From assembly GCF_958450345.1 (NCBI RefSeq), contig NC_088780.1:169738726-169802725 (forward strand): a stretch of 64,000 nucleotides of DNA, read 5' to 3'. The position numbers were made by a program, and so were the translations under genes. This DNA is from Calliphora vicina. Taxonomy: Eukaryota > Arthropoda > Insecta > Diptera > Calliphoridae. The first letter of the stretch is position 1; every line of letters begins with the position of its first letter. Of the stretch, positions 22,583 through 35,506 are shown piece by piece. The notes beneath the pieces are model-generated. The model saw nothing but the letters and a program-made list of their open reading frames with translations, was not told the origin of the DNA and made no database searches.

Positions 22583-24424
22583 ATTTTATTTAGTCTTTTA
22601 GATTTGACATCGTTTTTAACATAAGAATGTGTTATTTTTTTATTTTGTTTTTTTCTATTTATTGTTTACGTTATGAGCATTAATATATAATGAACAAAGA
22701 ATAGAAATGTGTACGTAATTGTCGTTCTAATGAGACATAAAAAATAGAAATTGGTCAAAAAATTTGAAAGATATTAAAAATTCTCCAGGCCATTAACGTG
22801 CCTCAAGACACTACAACAAGAAATGTACGAACAAATTTAACATATTTTGAGAAATATTAAAATAAAAGCTAATTTTTACTTAAAATATATCCATATTTAC
22901 TTGTATATGAGTTTTTATCTTCGTAGGATACCGTTACCTATTCGCAGGTATGACCAAAAAAATATTTTTTTTTAACGGCAGTTGCAAAACTCCATTTTCA
23001 AATTTTTAATAATTTTGTTAAAGAAATTTCAGAATTTTTTGATCATCTCATTGGGATTTATTGAGAATATAATAAGGAATAAAAATATGAAAAAATTATG
23101 ATGATGTCTCCTATAGTTTTTCCGTACTTGCGATTTAAATTTTGAAATTTTCGAGAAAAACAAATTATGTGGCCTTATTTTGGCGAATGAGCTTTCCGTA
23201 CTGTTGTGAATTTTAAGTAAAACTTATTCAGAATATTATAGTCTAGATAATTGTAAATATACTCTGAAAGTTTTAATAGAATTGGAAAACGTTAAACCTT
23301 TCATCGTGAAGATTAAAGGTAAAATTTTTTAATATTTGGAATTTCTAATTTAAAGATAGCGAAATGTTATTTATTTTTGGATGAAACTTAACCCCTTGTG
23401 GGCCAAGGCATGTTTTGTTTTCATTTTGTAAGCTTATTATTGTTATGGTACTTATAAGTACCGTCGGTCGACAAAGGGTTAAGAAAAATATAACATGAAG
23501 TCTATTATTTATAATAATATCAGGACTGCAAGCAACCTCCAGTGATGCTGGCTGAACTCATTTATTTTATTTATCATAGGGTTTGCCCCGTTTCCTGAAA
23601 CCCTCCTCCAGGCTTGGCACGCCAGTCGGAGTAACTATCATGAGATAATTGTGTTTGAAATTGTTACATTTGAAAGTTGTTTCGAGATGCACTTGTTTTT
23701 TGGGTTCAATATTATAATTAAATAGCAGTAATTGGGACAAGGCTGTCAGTCATGAATCTGAAAATCATTTAATCACATTTATTCTAGAACTAGTTATTTT
23801 AGAACTAAATTCTGTCTGGTTTAATACATGGATTATGTATAAACTTGAGATAAATGGTAGCTAAACTATTTGCTGCACTGTAACAAGAATATGGAAAAAA
23901 TTCGATTCTAATTTATGGCAGTAAATTCGTATTAACTTAATTTGTTTTATATAATTATCTGAAAACTGTACGTGTATGTATGTGAAAACGAATATTTGTT
24001 TATCAGTTTTATAGAATTGAACTTTGCATAGAAGAGTATAAATTATAATGTATTTTTTTTTTTTTTTTTTGTTTGGTACATTTTCACTCAGAGGAATTAG
24101 CTTGTTAAGTATGTCTAATGTTTTGGAGTGGTCTTATAAATTAAATATTTGGCTACTTAGCAACAGTAAAATATGTACAATGTTCATTAGGGTTGGTAGA
24201 TTTTTCTACTAAATTTCAATTGATTCTATGAAGAATTCTAAGGTCTAAAATGACTTATAGTGTTGAAACATCAAATACATAAAAATATAATATTGTTTAT
24301 AGAAATTTGATGCGGTATTGATAAATGAAAGAAAAAAGTCCAGAATTATTATGCTGGTTCACAATTACCTGTTCGCAAATTGTACAAAAACTTTGAAGTG
24401 AAGTATTATTTACAACATATTTGG
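22583..24424. other. AT-rich spacer with a short TTAA-flanked element
   Basis: No host gene supported. A GC-richer patch at about 23525-23640 (GGGTTTGCCCCGTTTCCTGA, GGCTTGGCACGCCAGTCGGA) stands out and may be an old retrotransposon tail, unassigned. A poly-T run lies at about 24052-24071. The 87 bp TTAA-flanked element is listed separately. Confidence 0.5.
23388..23482. mobile_element. Very short TTAA-flanked element (piggyBac-like relic)
   Basis: TTAA at 23388-23391 and 23479-23482 flanks CCCCTTGTGGGCC...GGTCGACAAAGGG, with a weak terminal inversion CCC(C)TTTGT. The TTAA duplication and CCC tips fit piggyBac-type MITEs (family knowledge). At 87 bp it could also be a chance arrangement. Confidence 0.4.
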
Positions 24425-24672
24425 TCAATTCACAAGGTCTCTTATCATGTCATATTGTCATATTGTCCTAATATTTCACAATGGTTTTTATTGCTTTACA
24501 TGCAAAAAATTTCCTAAAATAATACCACTCTTTATGCTATGCTTATTGTGTTATCGTAACCAACCAGCAGAGACCTGTGCCGAATGTCTAAGAGTCGGTT
24601 AAGCCAAGCCGCCGAGTCGTGATATATTAGGACATTATGACAATATGACTGATAAGAGACCTTGTGAATTGA
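24425..24672. mobile_element. 248 bp MITE with ~55 bp inverted ends
   Basis: The left arm TCAATTCACAAGGTCTCTTA then TCATGTCATATTGTCATA is mirrored at the right by ATGACAATATGACTGATAAG then AGACCTTGTGAATTGA. The interior includes CAGCAGAGACCTGTGCC. No coding content and no clear target duplication. Confidence 0.7.
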
Positions 24673-25596
24673 GCAATTTTGTGAATTTCCGCCAAGTCAA
24701 AATCCATTTTAAACCTATGGTTTCTAGGGTAAAGTGGCTAAGAATTATTCGTAGCATAATTTTCCGCCTACGATTTTTTACTTTATTTGCATCCGTAGAA
24801 ATCGAACCACCCTATTATAATGTGAACATTGTTCATATTAGAAATTAGCAAACAAGAGGTTGTATATTTTTACTGTGCAATTACTACTAACATTTGCGAG
24901 GTCTTATGCCCAAGCGGTTTAAGGTTCATTATAGTTTTAAGGGCACTTGAGAGCCCAGCCAGATATTCATACGTAAAACATTAACAATTTTAACATTTAC
25001 ACGTTTATTTCAGCTATACATACAATAACTTAATATTTATGCAAAAGAAGTTTGCTTTACAAAGCCAACTTTGTTGGGAAAATTAGTGCAAATTCTAAAT
25101 TTTATTTTGCAGCATAGAACACACTTGTTAGAAAACTCATTGGAATACATAAATACGTACTTCTTTTGAAGTGTGCATTTATTGTTGAAATGCACAGCTA
25201 AATAAACTGACTAACTACTCGTAGTACATAACTTTATCTATACGAATTTGTTTTAAATAAAATTTGAACACAGTTACTTACACTGCCATATGTATTGCAT
25301 TGTTATGTGTCGGTTCTAACAAAAATTTATCACAGTTCAATTCACTACTTTTTTGTATTCTCATCATGGTCATAAATTTCTGTTTATTTAACAAAATAAA
25401 ACTTTTATTGCATGTTTAAGCCATGTTTGCTTTTTTATTTACCACTTTTTTTCTCCAATTTTTTTTTTACAACATTTTACTTCGGCCAAATGCATGATTC
25501 CACCATTATTTAATCGCTTAAATGGGAAAGATTGCTTGCTATATTGTTGTTAATAAATTTTAAAATGTAAATTTAAATTCATAAAAAATACACATA
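24673..25596. other. AT-rich spacer, nothing recognised
   Basis: No gene or element end supported. Confidence 0.5.
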
Positions 25597-26049
25597 CACG
25601 CAGAAAAAAATATAATTGGGCATGGTTACTGTAACCATTTAAATAGTGTTACAAGTTTTTTAACAATATTATAGTCACAGTAACTATTTACATGTTTGTG
25701 GTAACCATAATAGGGTTAATTTACTATTCACATGATTGTATCAACCATATATATGGTTACAGTAAACAAATATATGTTTGTGGCAACCATATTTATGTTG
25801 AATAATTTTATCATAATATGTTGTTCTCAGTTTATGATAAGCCTTAAGCCGAGATCAACATAATATGATAAGTCCTTGATCATATGAATGGTTGTCACAA
25901 ACATGTATTTGTTTACTGTAACCATATATATGGTTGATACAATCATGTGAATCGTATATTAACCATATTATGGTTACCACAATCATATAAATGTTTACTG
26001 TGACTATAATATAGTTAAAAAACTTGTAACTATATTTTTTCTCTGCGTG
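25597..26049. mobile_element. Fold-back MITE family 1, second full copy
   Basis: CACGCAGAAAAAAATATAAT at the left and TATATTTTTTCTCTGCGTG at the right, with TA on both sides, as expected for a Tc1/mariner-type target duplication. Internal blocks follow the copy at 5861 throughout, with a slightly shortened right arm. Confidence 0.85.
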
Positions 26050-27144
26050 TATTTACTAGTATTTGAGGGTTTTTTTTAATGTTTTGTTTTCAAATATCGA
26101 GTAAAGTAATAAATTTGAGTTTTTTATTATTTTGTGGTGGAACTATGAACATATTTTCCGCTTTAGTTGCTCAATTATGTTTTCTGTTAATCCAATTTAA
26201 TAAAATTACAGAAAAAAACACCTGAATTAAATGAAGGAAATATGAGATCAAATGTGACAAAATGCTAAGTACTTTTTACGAATTACATTTTCATCAGAAT
26301 TTAGGAATTTACAAAAAATATAAATATATCATTACCTAAAATGCAAAAGGGCCTATCATCACTTTTTAAAATTTTACAGGAGAGACAAAAAACTAAATAA
26401 AATATAAAGCGTTGTGGTTACAAATATGATTTTCTTTCTTTAATAAAGTCCTTATTTTTAAAAATAGAAAGCAGCAGGTGCGCTGTATAAAAAACTCTAT
26501 TTTTAATTTTGTTGGCTGTTACGCCCTTTTACATTTCAAGTGACGATATGTAGACAATGATCATATTGGGTAAAATTATGATGATATAAGGATCTAGTCA
26601 AAAATAATTAGTATTCTAGGATTTAAATTCTGTTGTGCTTTTTTAATGTAATGAAATCTTGGTTTTGTAAATGTTCCGTTTATGTTTTATAATTTTCTCG
26701 TATTAATTCATTCAAATAAATTGCATTTACCATTTATTCCAGAATACAACAATAACAAAATTTAAAAATAAAACTTGATGTCGATCAAAATTCCAAACAC
26801 CTAACCTTTAGAAAAAACATAAATTTAAGAATTTATTAATTAATTTAAATATTCAAAAATTATAAAAATAGATTTTGTTAAGCTTTTAACAAAATTTTTT
26901 AATATAAGCCATAAATAATTACTTTGATTTTTACTTTTGCTGTGACCACAACTTAATTCTATAAATAAACACCCATTGAAAAAAGAAGTATAGGTAAACG
27001 TTTATTTTCGGAATAGCCTAAAAATTATTAAGCTAAAACTAGCCAAATTATATTACGGGATTTACAATAGCCGGCGCATTTTATGAATGTAAATAACAGT
27101 GATAGATAAATTCTTTGCGAGTTCTTAAGTTTTCCCTAATTAAT
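26050..27144. other. AT-rich spacer, nothing recognised
   Basis: No supported gene. Some words at 26380-26400 recur loosely near 59520. Confidence 0.5.
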
Positions 27145-28045
27145 TTGCCACATTTTTACTTTTTTTGAAAAATATGACAAAAAAATGTTTTTTATTGAAT
27201 TTTTACAGAGATACAAATTTTTCAAATTGAAACTACATAAATTTTTATTTATGAAAAGTTTTTCATGAAATTTCACAGTTATGCACAATTTGCTATTTAA
27301 AATGGAAAAATAAAAACAAATTTTGAGATTTATTATCAGCAATCCCGCAATTTCCCAAAAAGTGTGGAAAAATCCCAAAAATGGGAATTTTTAGTTTTTT
27401 GGCTATATATCTATAAAAGAGTCGAGGTTATCAGAACCCTTTACAAAATAATTAAAAAATTTGATATCGAATATGCGATTTGAGAATTTTTGCCATAAAA
27501 AATTGACATAAAAAAAAAAAAAGGTTTTTTTACTGGACCTGGTCCTCTTGGTAACAACAATTTTTATATTTTTTTTCATTTAAAATATTTGATAAAAATT
27601 TAGCTTTTCAAAAAGTATAAATTGCTCTTAGAAATTTTTTGCGATAACTTAAACAGAAAAAAGTTAATTTTTCCCAAAAATTTTGCGAAAAATCGACTTT
27701 TTAAAATTTTTTAAATTCGAATGCATATCTATAACTTTAGACTTAATCATTATTTATAAACAATTATTTTTCTATTTGACACATACATGTGTTGTTAAAA
27801 GAAAATTGAAGAAAATCGGGAAATATTTGGATCCGCTGTTATCAAAAAACTGGAGTAGGGTGGGTAAAAATGTTGAAAATTTAATTTTCAAATGTTATAA
27901 GGGATAATTGGTAGCTACGATGAGGGTTTTTGTAGTGCTCGTTCAGGAGATTCTATATGTGTATTTTTTTTTTTTTTTGATATCCGAACACAAACGAAGA
28001 AATAGGATCATCTTAAAAATGTAACATACCCGAGGTGTCCTACTT
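27145..28045 (+). repeat. Dispersed repeat R27, direct copy with right terminal repeat
   Basis: The body matches 3790-4650 in reverse. Beyond it, from about 27935 to 28045, comes GGAGATTCTATATGTG, AAGAAATAGGATCATCTT and CATACCCGAGGTGTCCTACT, which is the right terminal repeat of the short element at 31544-31884. The left terminal repeat is not seen. I recognise no transposase in it. Confidence 0.65.
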
Positions 28046-28102
28046 TGACTTGATTTTTGACTACTTAATCAGCAATTTTAAAACGTTTATACAGAATCAT
28101 TA

Positions 28103-29033
28103 CACTATGCAACAAATGAAGACTTTTGGAAAAGATCATGACAGTATAGGTTCGACTCTACTCAGATTTGTTTTTTTTTCTTTAGAATTTTATCGCAAAT
28201 ATACGTCATATATAAAATACAAAAAAAAGATCGAGCAAAATTTAAAAAAAAAATTAAACCAAAATATCTCTTGAACTAAAAGAGATAACCTACAGATAAA
28301 AGCATATTTTTGTAGACCTTCTCAAGGACTATCTATATTTTTAATTTCAGCTCATTCGGATCAAATGGCTTTTTGGCGATTTTTTTTAAATGTGTGACAT
28401 TGAGGGTCAACTCACTGATCCCCATTCCGAACACTTCAGCCGAGTAGATAATACAGCACAACATAGAAGTGTGGACTTGATCATACCATTTTAACAAAAA
28501 AGTTTTTGTTTTAGAGTCAAAAAATAGTAAAAACGAAAATTGTTAAGCTACAATGTAATCTTTATGTGCTATTAGTGACTAGACACGTTCAGAATGCATT
28601 TATATGATCTCATGAGTTGTTCAACTTTACCGTAGCTACAACTTTGCTAAATATTGTTAGTGAAAAATTAGGAGACCCTGAAATTTATTCTAAAAAAAGT
28701 AAAAAAAAAATGTTGTCTTCCTATATTTTTTCAACATACGTGCACGAAAAAGCTATTTTTTGGAAAAAAATTTTAACAAAATTTATTTGGCGGACTCTTA
28801 GCTATATTATTGCCATATAAAGTTAAGCCGTATCACAAAGTGTGAATTAGCTGTTAACCAAAAACTGATGACACCTTTTTTAGAGGCCCCACTGATTTTC
28901 AGAAACTTTGGGGGCCCATAAAAAAAAATCGGTCACCAAAATGGACAAACTGAGTACAGGGTTTTACTACACTTTGGTAGTAGAGTCGAACCTATATGGT
29001 CATGATCGTGTGTTTTTTTCACTGTTGCACGTG
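28103..29033. mobile_element. ~930 bp element with CACNNGCAACA inverted tips
   Basis: Left: CACTATGCAACAAATGAAG, GATCATGACAGTATAGG and TTCGACTCTAC. Right: GTAGAGTCGAACCTATATGG, TCATGATCGTG and TGTTGCACGTG. The arms (about 60 bp) are diverged but in register. The interior contains a 67-codon frame (28617-28820) with no family features. No transposase is recognised. Confidence 0.55.
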
Positions 29034-30437
29034 TTATTTGCTATGAAAAATGGATCCATTACGATAACTCGAAGTGTTGTCTTTTAAGAAACAAATTATT
29101 GAAACTTTGATTTAAAATTTTTGAAAGGCGACTTGACACATTTGCTAACGAATAATTTTGAATAATATGATACTTTTTTGACAATGAAATTTAAGTGTTT
29201 GTTCTTTTTTCTACACGCCTCAAAGGGAATATCATAAGTTAATTACATATTGACAGTGAATATAAAATAAAATTTATTTCATCATCATTATTATCGATTT
29301 AAATTCCATTTGATGGTATTTAAGTCAGCGCTTTAATTAAAATTTGGTTAACTAGGCTTTGAATAGTGCATTTGTTCAGTACAAAGGCTTTTTATTATAT
29401 TTTATATTCAGTTGAGGATTTTCCCTTATTTATGGTTTTTGAATAAATCTTTTTTCTATCGCAATCTCTCAGTATCTTTGATTATTTTATTATAATTGGC
29501 ATTTTTGTGCATAATTTATGAGAAAAGCAACAAAAAATAATAATGCATACATATGATGACAAAATTCAATAAATAAATTTAAAGCAAAAACAAAATAAAT
29601 TAATTGCAGTCACTGCCAGACAGGCCAGCTGGCTTATGGTTGCTGTTATTTTCGATAAATGCACTATTTGCTAACACGGTATTTAAATATTTAAACAATA
29701 GACAGATAGACAGACACACAGACAATTCATTTAAGTTCAACAATGTAGATATTTTGTTTAAAACAAACTAAAATGTTAAACTTGACAATAAAGACAGATA
29801 TACTACATTCATGCATGCTTGGAAACTAAAAGAAGAAACAAATATTTAAGAAATAATAATAGTATTAAAAGTTTTCAAAAACAAACATCTTAAATAATAG
29901 AAAACCTGTTTTGTATTTTATAACAAATTTCTAACAAACACACAACAATTTTATATGTATAGTGGTTAAACAAAAACAAAAACTTGTATTTAATTTGTTT
30001 CTATTTTTTATTAGTTTTTTTGTTTATTGTTTTTGCTAAAAAATATTTAAATCAACATAAATTAAAATACACAATCTAAGAATCTATGCTGGTTTTAGTA
30101 TAAAAAGCAAACATGGAAATAATAGAAACAAACTAAAAGCTTAATAATGCATTAAGCGTGCCAAAGTTGCTAAAGAAATTAAATTCAATTCAACTTAAAA
30201 ATTCATTTGCAATTTTATATTAACAGTCGTGTCGTATATTTTGCCTTAGAAATAACTATCACTTTAGACTGTTCTTTAATAACTCAAATTATTTAGAATT
30301 TGGCATTTAAATTTAATTCACTGTTTGCAACACAAAGACATTTTCAGGACACATTGGGGTTTAGAATGTTAATGAAATTTCACATAGTCTGTGCTGAGGT
30401 GCTTTTGAGTTGATTTGTATTTACATGGGTTCTTAGT
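29034..30437. other. AT-rich spacer, nothing recognised
   Basis: No supported gene, RNA or element end. There is a weak ACAGATAGACAGACACACAG patch at about 29701-29723. Confidence 0.5.
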
Positions 30438-30927
30438 CACAGAAAAAACTATTTCTTAAACCGTTTCAATTCAAATATATATCACATATTGAACTGGTTT
30501 TAATTATTTTATAATTGAATCAATTATTCATGTGCTCAAAAACAAAATTTTCTGATATTTTCTGTTGAATTTTGAGTTTTGAATTTGATAATTTTGACAA
30601 TTGAATACACAATTTTCGTTATTGGTTGAATTTTAAATACAAAAATTATTGAATAGATAATTTTCGTAATTGAAAACACATTTTTGTTATTTTTTGTGTT
30701 TTCAATTACGAAAATTATCTATTCAATAATTTTTGTATTTAAATTTCAACCAATAACGAAAATTGTATATTCAATTGTCAAAATAATCAAATTCAAAACT
30801 CAAAATTCAATAGAAAATATCAGAAAATTTTGTTTTTGAGCACATGAATACTTGATTTAATTATGAAATAATTGAAACCAGTTCAATATGGGACAAATGT
30901 TTGAATTGAAATATAATTTTTTCTGTG
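30438..30927. mobile_element. Fold-back MITE family 2, complete 490 bp palindrome
   Basis: CACAGAAAAAACTATTTC at the left and GAAATATAATTTTTTCTGTG at the right. The arms, each about 235 bp, are almost perfect inverted copies, meeting at a small loop around AACACATTTTTGTTATTTTT (30668-30700). Copies at 8987 (left half) and 12168 (damaged) define the family. There is no coding content. If transcribed, it would form a long double-stranded hairpin. Confidence 0.88.
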
Positions 30928-31543
30928 GATGGAATGGTTGGATAGTGGAAGGATAAAATTTTTTTTATTAAAATAGTACTTGAAAATTCATTCTGTAAAC
31001 CCACCATCTCAAAAGATTTAGATTTTGTTATTCCGTTGGTAACACATCAAAATATTCATCACATATCCCCAAAAGTATATATATTCTGGTTGCTCATAAG
31101 ATTCTAAGACGATCTAGCTATGTCCGTCCGTCTGTCTGTCTGTTGAAAACACGATAGGTCCCAAACTCCCAAAAGGAGTATTAAAAATGGGCAATATCTG
31201 TCCATGATACAAATGTCCCCTCGGGAAACTGTTTGAGCAGTCATAAATATTGTTACGAAATTGCACTGGCCACTTCTACTGCAAACATTAACAGTTAAAG
31301 CTCTAAAAATAAAACATTCTAGTTTTGTCCTTTAGATAATTCTAGAATATAGCACTGTGTTAAATATAACAGCACGCTGCAGACAGCTAGGCGCTGCACA
31401 GTGGTATGAGAAAAAAAAAGATGGAAATAAATCTGTATCTTCTAAACCCTTAGTCCGATTTGAATGAAATTTGACATGCGCACAGACGAAGTGTTGTCGA
31501 GTTTAAGTTTTGAATTTTGACCGCACGGGCCCACCGGGGGTGC
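30928..31543. repeat. GTCY tetranucleotide patch and unassigned repeat sequence
   Basis: At 31076-31145 AGTATATATATTCTGGTTGC, then CTATGTCCGTCCGTCTGTCT and GTCTGTTGAAA, resembles the tetranucleotide part of DR in reverse orientation but in a different context. The remainder to 31543 includes CTGCAGACAGCTAGGCGCTG and a GC-rich patch. No gene. Confidence 0.5.
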
Positions 31544-31884
31544 GGCCAGGGTTTCCCAAAGTAGGACACCTCGGGTATGTTCAATTTTTAAAAGATCCTA
31601 TTTCTTCGGCTGTGTTCCGATTTCAAAACGATCACATATATATAATCTCCTCGTCGAGCACTCCAAATCCGCTGTTATCAAAAAACTGGAGTAGGGTGGG
31701 TAAAAATTATGAAAATTTAATTTTCAAATGCGAATATCTCCTAGTTATAAGAGATAATTGAGATAACTGCTCGACGAGGAGATTCTATATATGTGATCGT
31801 TTTGAAATCGAAACACAGCCGAAGAAATAGGATCTTTTAAAAATTGAACATACTCGAGGTGTCCTACTTTGGGGAACCCTGGCC
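31544..31884. mobile_element. Short internally deleted element with ~115 bp inverted ends
   Basis: The left tip GGCCAGGGTTTCCCAAAGTA then GGACACCTCGGGTATGTTCA is mirrored by TGAACATACTCGAGGTGTCC then TACTTTGGGGAACCCTGGCC. The arms run inward to CTCGTCGAGCA / TGCTCGACGAGG with few mismatches. The ~110 bp centre (CCGCTGTTATCAAAAAACTG, GAGTAGGGTGGGTAAAAAT) is the same sequence as the end of R27, so this is a deletion derivative of that longer family. The tips start with CAGGG, but I see no 8 bp duplication. Confidence 0.8.
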
Positions 31885-34310
31885 CAAATCTATAAGTCTC
31901 CAAAAATTATTTTATTTTTGATTTTTCCATGGAAAAAAACAATGTAGCCCCAGTTTCCCCCAAGCTGTTCTTTTAATAAAATGAAAGGTGGCAGTGTCTT
32001 ATTTCGATATAAAAAAAATAGTTTTCGGAAGTTTTCGGAACAGGATGAAAACTTAACATTTAACATACGACCACTCCTTATAATTTTTGCAAAAAAATGT
32101 ATGAAGCCATCCCTCTGAGCGGGGCGTTCAGCTAGTCATAGAATAAATATGAACAGAAAAAACGAAATATTTGGAAAATTTCTTCTCAGTTTTTGGAATT
32201 TTTGTATTCAATGGAAAGCGTTTTCAACCCACTAATTGAAAGATCTATACAATTTCCAAATTTGGTTGCAAAATTTCTTAATCCTTTGGAATTTACAATT
32301 GTTTTTTCACAAGATATAACTAAATCTTGAAATATCAGGTTTTTTATGGTAATTATTATTCTGAAAATTAATAGGATACAGTCTATAACAATAGATTACC
32401 TTAAAGATATTGTATTTGTTACAATAAATGTCCATTACTAGCAGATTTCACTATATAAGTTTGCAAGTGCATTCTAGTGAAGTCAGAGATTATTTTATGC
32501 TACGATTCTCTTAACAAATATTTAATATTTCAATTGACAGTTGATAAAACATACTTGTCATACTAAATGAAATGTATTGACTTCTTGTCTACAATTTGTG
32601 GCCATGAAAATTTTCCCAAAAAAACAGATAAAGAAAATAATTTCATAGATAAAAATATTTTGATGTCACATTAGAACAATAAGTATAATGAAGATTAAAA
32701 TCGACCAAACAATTCACTGATGGTTTTTAAAATTTTATTTAAGACAATTTTTTGGTCGTGTATTCAATATGTCTTGTAGACCAAAATAAATTCCAATAAA
32801 AAGAATTGATACGTGAGATGAATTTCATGATTAATTTTAATATTTATTGATGCACAATGAGTTACAAACGAAATATGTATTGTACTCAGCAAATGACCTA
32901 AAAGTATATTTTTTTTTTGAAAAATTAAAAAAATTATGGTTAAATTTGCAAATATTCTTCTAGTTTATATTAAAATATTTGTAAAAGTAACTGACCTTAA
33001 CAGTATCTCATTAGAGCCATAAACTAACTACATTTTCCAATATTTTTTTCTTTTATGTACCAATTTAATACAAAATATGACATTAAACAATTATTTAAGG
33101 GGGAACAGCAAATTAATTTAAGAACAGAAACAAAACACAATAATTTTGACGTATTACAGTATAATACTTCATTGTAAACATCATTGTTTGTTTTTTAAGG
33201 CAGACTGTTTAAACAGAAAAAAAAAAAACAAAAAAATAATAAAAAATTCAAATAATATAAAAGAAAATGACAAAAACATTTTCATGCATGATTGAAGAAT
33301 TTCTTTATGTTTTAAACAGCAAAAACAAAAAAAAAACAGCGAAATATTCATGCTGTTGATGCGAAAAATATATGTGACGCCGTTCAAAATGTCCCGCTTC
33401 AGCCTACACCAAAATCCATTTACTCACCCATTCATTCAGTGAAAACTGCCTTAAGCACCATCATCTCTCCATCACCTCTGCCGGTCTAAACCAGACAAGA
33501 ACATAAAAAGCCGAAAATTTATTATGACAAGAACATGGTGTGGTTGGTTACCTTTTCATGGGTGTTGAAAAGTGAAATACTTTCGAACAGAAATTAATAA
33601 TTTAATTTGACTTTTTAAAATATTGTTTATTTTCTGCCCCTTTCATGATATTTCATGAATGCAGCCTCCTCAGCATTAATGCCAGAGATGGCTTTTACAT
33701 CAGAAAAAAATTGACATTCATTTATATAAATGGATTTTGTTGGTTGTTTGGCTGGCTGGCATTGACAAATATTTGACACTAGCAGAGAAGAAGTATTTTA
33801 TTTTATAAATATTAATTTTGATTGCGTCTTGTCTGTTTTACATCTGCACAAGCAAATATCATGTCAAACAAACACCTTCTTCATTAATGTCTACAATCAC
33901 AGCACATCTTGTTTCATTTTATTTATTTGTTTTTTTTTTCGGAATCGTTTGTTTGATTTATATAGTAGCAATTTTATGTGATGTTATTTAAATACTCACA
34001 CACTTTTAATACTTGTTTATTAAAAAGTGGAAAGTATCGCAGTAAATCATTCAAAATTTGCCATTTCCATTTAAATCTTTTAAAATAAAAGAAAATGCCA
34101 AGAAAATTTATAATTTATTTATCCTCAGTGAATATTGTCATATCTAAAGAATGTACTGGGGAAGTATTCAATTATGAAAATATGTACAGAGAATTTAATA
34201 AGTGAAATCATTAAATAAATAACACAAAATTGTTGCTCCCCAACATATTTTTTTTTTGGTATAATTTTCTAAACTTTTTTAATTTATATATTTAATTTGT
34301 AATTTGTGGT
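31885..34310. other. AT-rich spacer, nothing recognised
   Basis: No supported gene. A GC-richer non-repetitive patch lies at about 33385-33500, without an open frame or splice sites that I can defend. Confidence 0.5.
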
Positions 34311-34639
34311 TATAAAATAAAACCCATTTGAGGAGTTTTATTTTTCGCGTCATAAAATAAAACTGATTTGAAGAGTTTTTTTTTAATTGATACCTAAAGC
34401 TTGCCGCTTACAATTTGTAAAGCACCTTGCATTGCAATTGAATAAATCGTCATTAAAATAAAAACAAGTGGGATTTTAATTTGTTATTGTTTGATTCAAT
34501 TGTTGTTGTTTTTTTCTAAAATTGCATTATATCTGATAGACTCAATAAAGATATATTTTGAAAAAAGAAGAAAATTAATAAAATGAGTTATATTATTTGC
34601 CGTGAAAAATAAAACTCCTCAAATGAGTTTTATTTTATG
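34311..34639. mobile_element. ~330 bp element with 38 bp inverted ends
   Basis: ATAAAATAAAACCCATTTGA plus GGAGTTTTATTTTTCGCG at the left is mirrored by CGTGAAAAATAAAACTCCTC plus AAATGAGTTTTATTTTAT at the right. The left end has a second, diverged tandem copy (CATAAAATAAAACTGATTTG). Likely a MITE, with no target duplication identified. Confidence 0.6.
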
Positions 34640-34697
34640 ACGGCTAATTAAAATTCTCTTTTTAAGTGATTAAACCGCTTAATTTTGTTTCGTTTAA

Positions 34698-34964
34698 CCT
34701 TCGCTTTACCAATACCCACCCGGGTGACCACATCGATTTTATTGGTTTAATATTTGTTTTAATTTTGTTTCGATTTAAATGAAATTTGTACTCACTGAAC
34801 AAATTCTAGAGTTCTATAGAATTTAATAGAACCATTTTAAACTTTTTATAAGGTTTTTTAAATTTTTTAAAATTTCGTTCGTCGAATATATTTATAGAAG
34901 TGTAGTGTCACCCGGGTGGGTATTGGTAAACCATGTACATAAAAAACCTTTGGTAAAGCGAAGG
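34698..34964 (+). mobile_element. 267 bp piggyBac-like MITE, copy 1
   Basis: TTAA at 34694-34697 and 34965-34968 flanks CCTTCGCTTTACCAATACCC...GGTAAAGCGAAGG. TTAA duplication with perfect inverted tips is characteristic of piggyBac-type elements (family knowledge). A second inverted motif, ACCAATACCCACCCGGGTGA / TCACCCGGGTGGGTATTGGT, sits inside the ends. An inverted copy of exactly the same length is at 54434-54700. No coding sequence. Confidence 0.85.
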
Positions 34965-35425
34965 TTAAAAATAACTGTTGAGATCGCTTTCTTAATATCA
35001 CCATAGATTCTGAAAGAGCACTTCAATACAATCACAACAATTTCTGAAAAAAATGACGATAGTCCGCCACATGTGTTTTCTTCGCATGCTCAGCGATGAA
35101 TGAACAAAAGTCTTTAAAAGAGCATAACAAATGTGTGTAAATTTATCAAACAATTGTTGTATGGCGTGAACATCACTGTTATAGACGTAATCATTTCAAT
35201 GTTGTGTGACGAGCAAAAGTCGTAGGCATTTGTTTTTGCCTCACATTAGTTTTTATTTGTTATTATTCAAATTTGTCTAAACGTTAATTGTATTTAGTTT
35301 AAGTAACGCCACCTAGTAGTAAGTAGGGAAAACAAAACAAATATCAGTACACTTAATTTGCAACCATGGGACAGTAACACCGCTATGTATTAACTATTGT
35401 GTATGTATGCATGGTTGATCTGCCC

Positions 35426-35462
35426 TATAAAAAGAGAGTATTTGTGAATATTCAGGCGGTCA
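35426..35462 (+). promoter_or_regulatory. LTR core promoter (TATA box and likely start)
   Basis: TATAAAAA at 35426-35433 is followed about 30 bp later by TCAG-type initiator-like words (TTCAGG at 35451, GTCAGCC at 35459). The same arrangement is repeated in the 3' LTR at 39804. The exact start base cannot be fixed from sequence. Confidence 0.7.
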
Positions 35463-35476
35463 GCCAGCAGCCGGCG

Positions 35477-35488
35477 AAGAGGTAAGAT
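35477..35488 (+). promoter_or_regulatory. Consensus splice donor just inside the transcribed LTR
   Basis: AAGAGGTAAGAT gives an AG|GTAAGA donor about 25 nt after the likely transcription start. A donor here could make a spliced message for the downstream third frame, as in env-bearing elements. No acceptor has been proven. Confidence 0.45.
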
Positions 35489-35506
35489 CTTATTTAGCTG
35501 TTTAGG

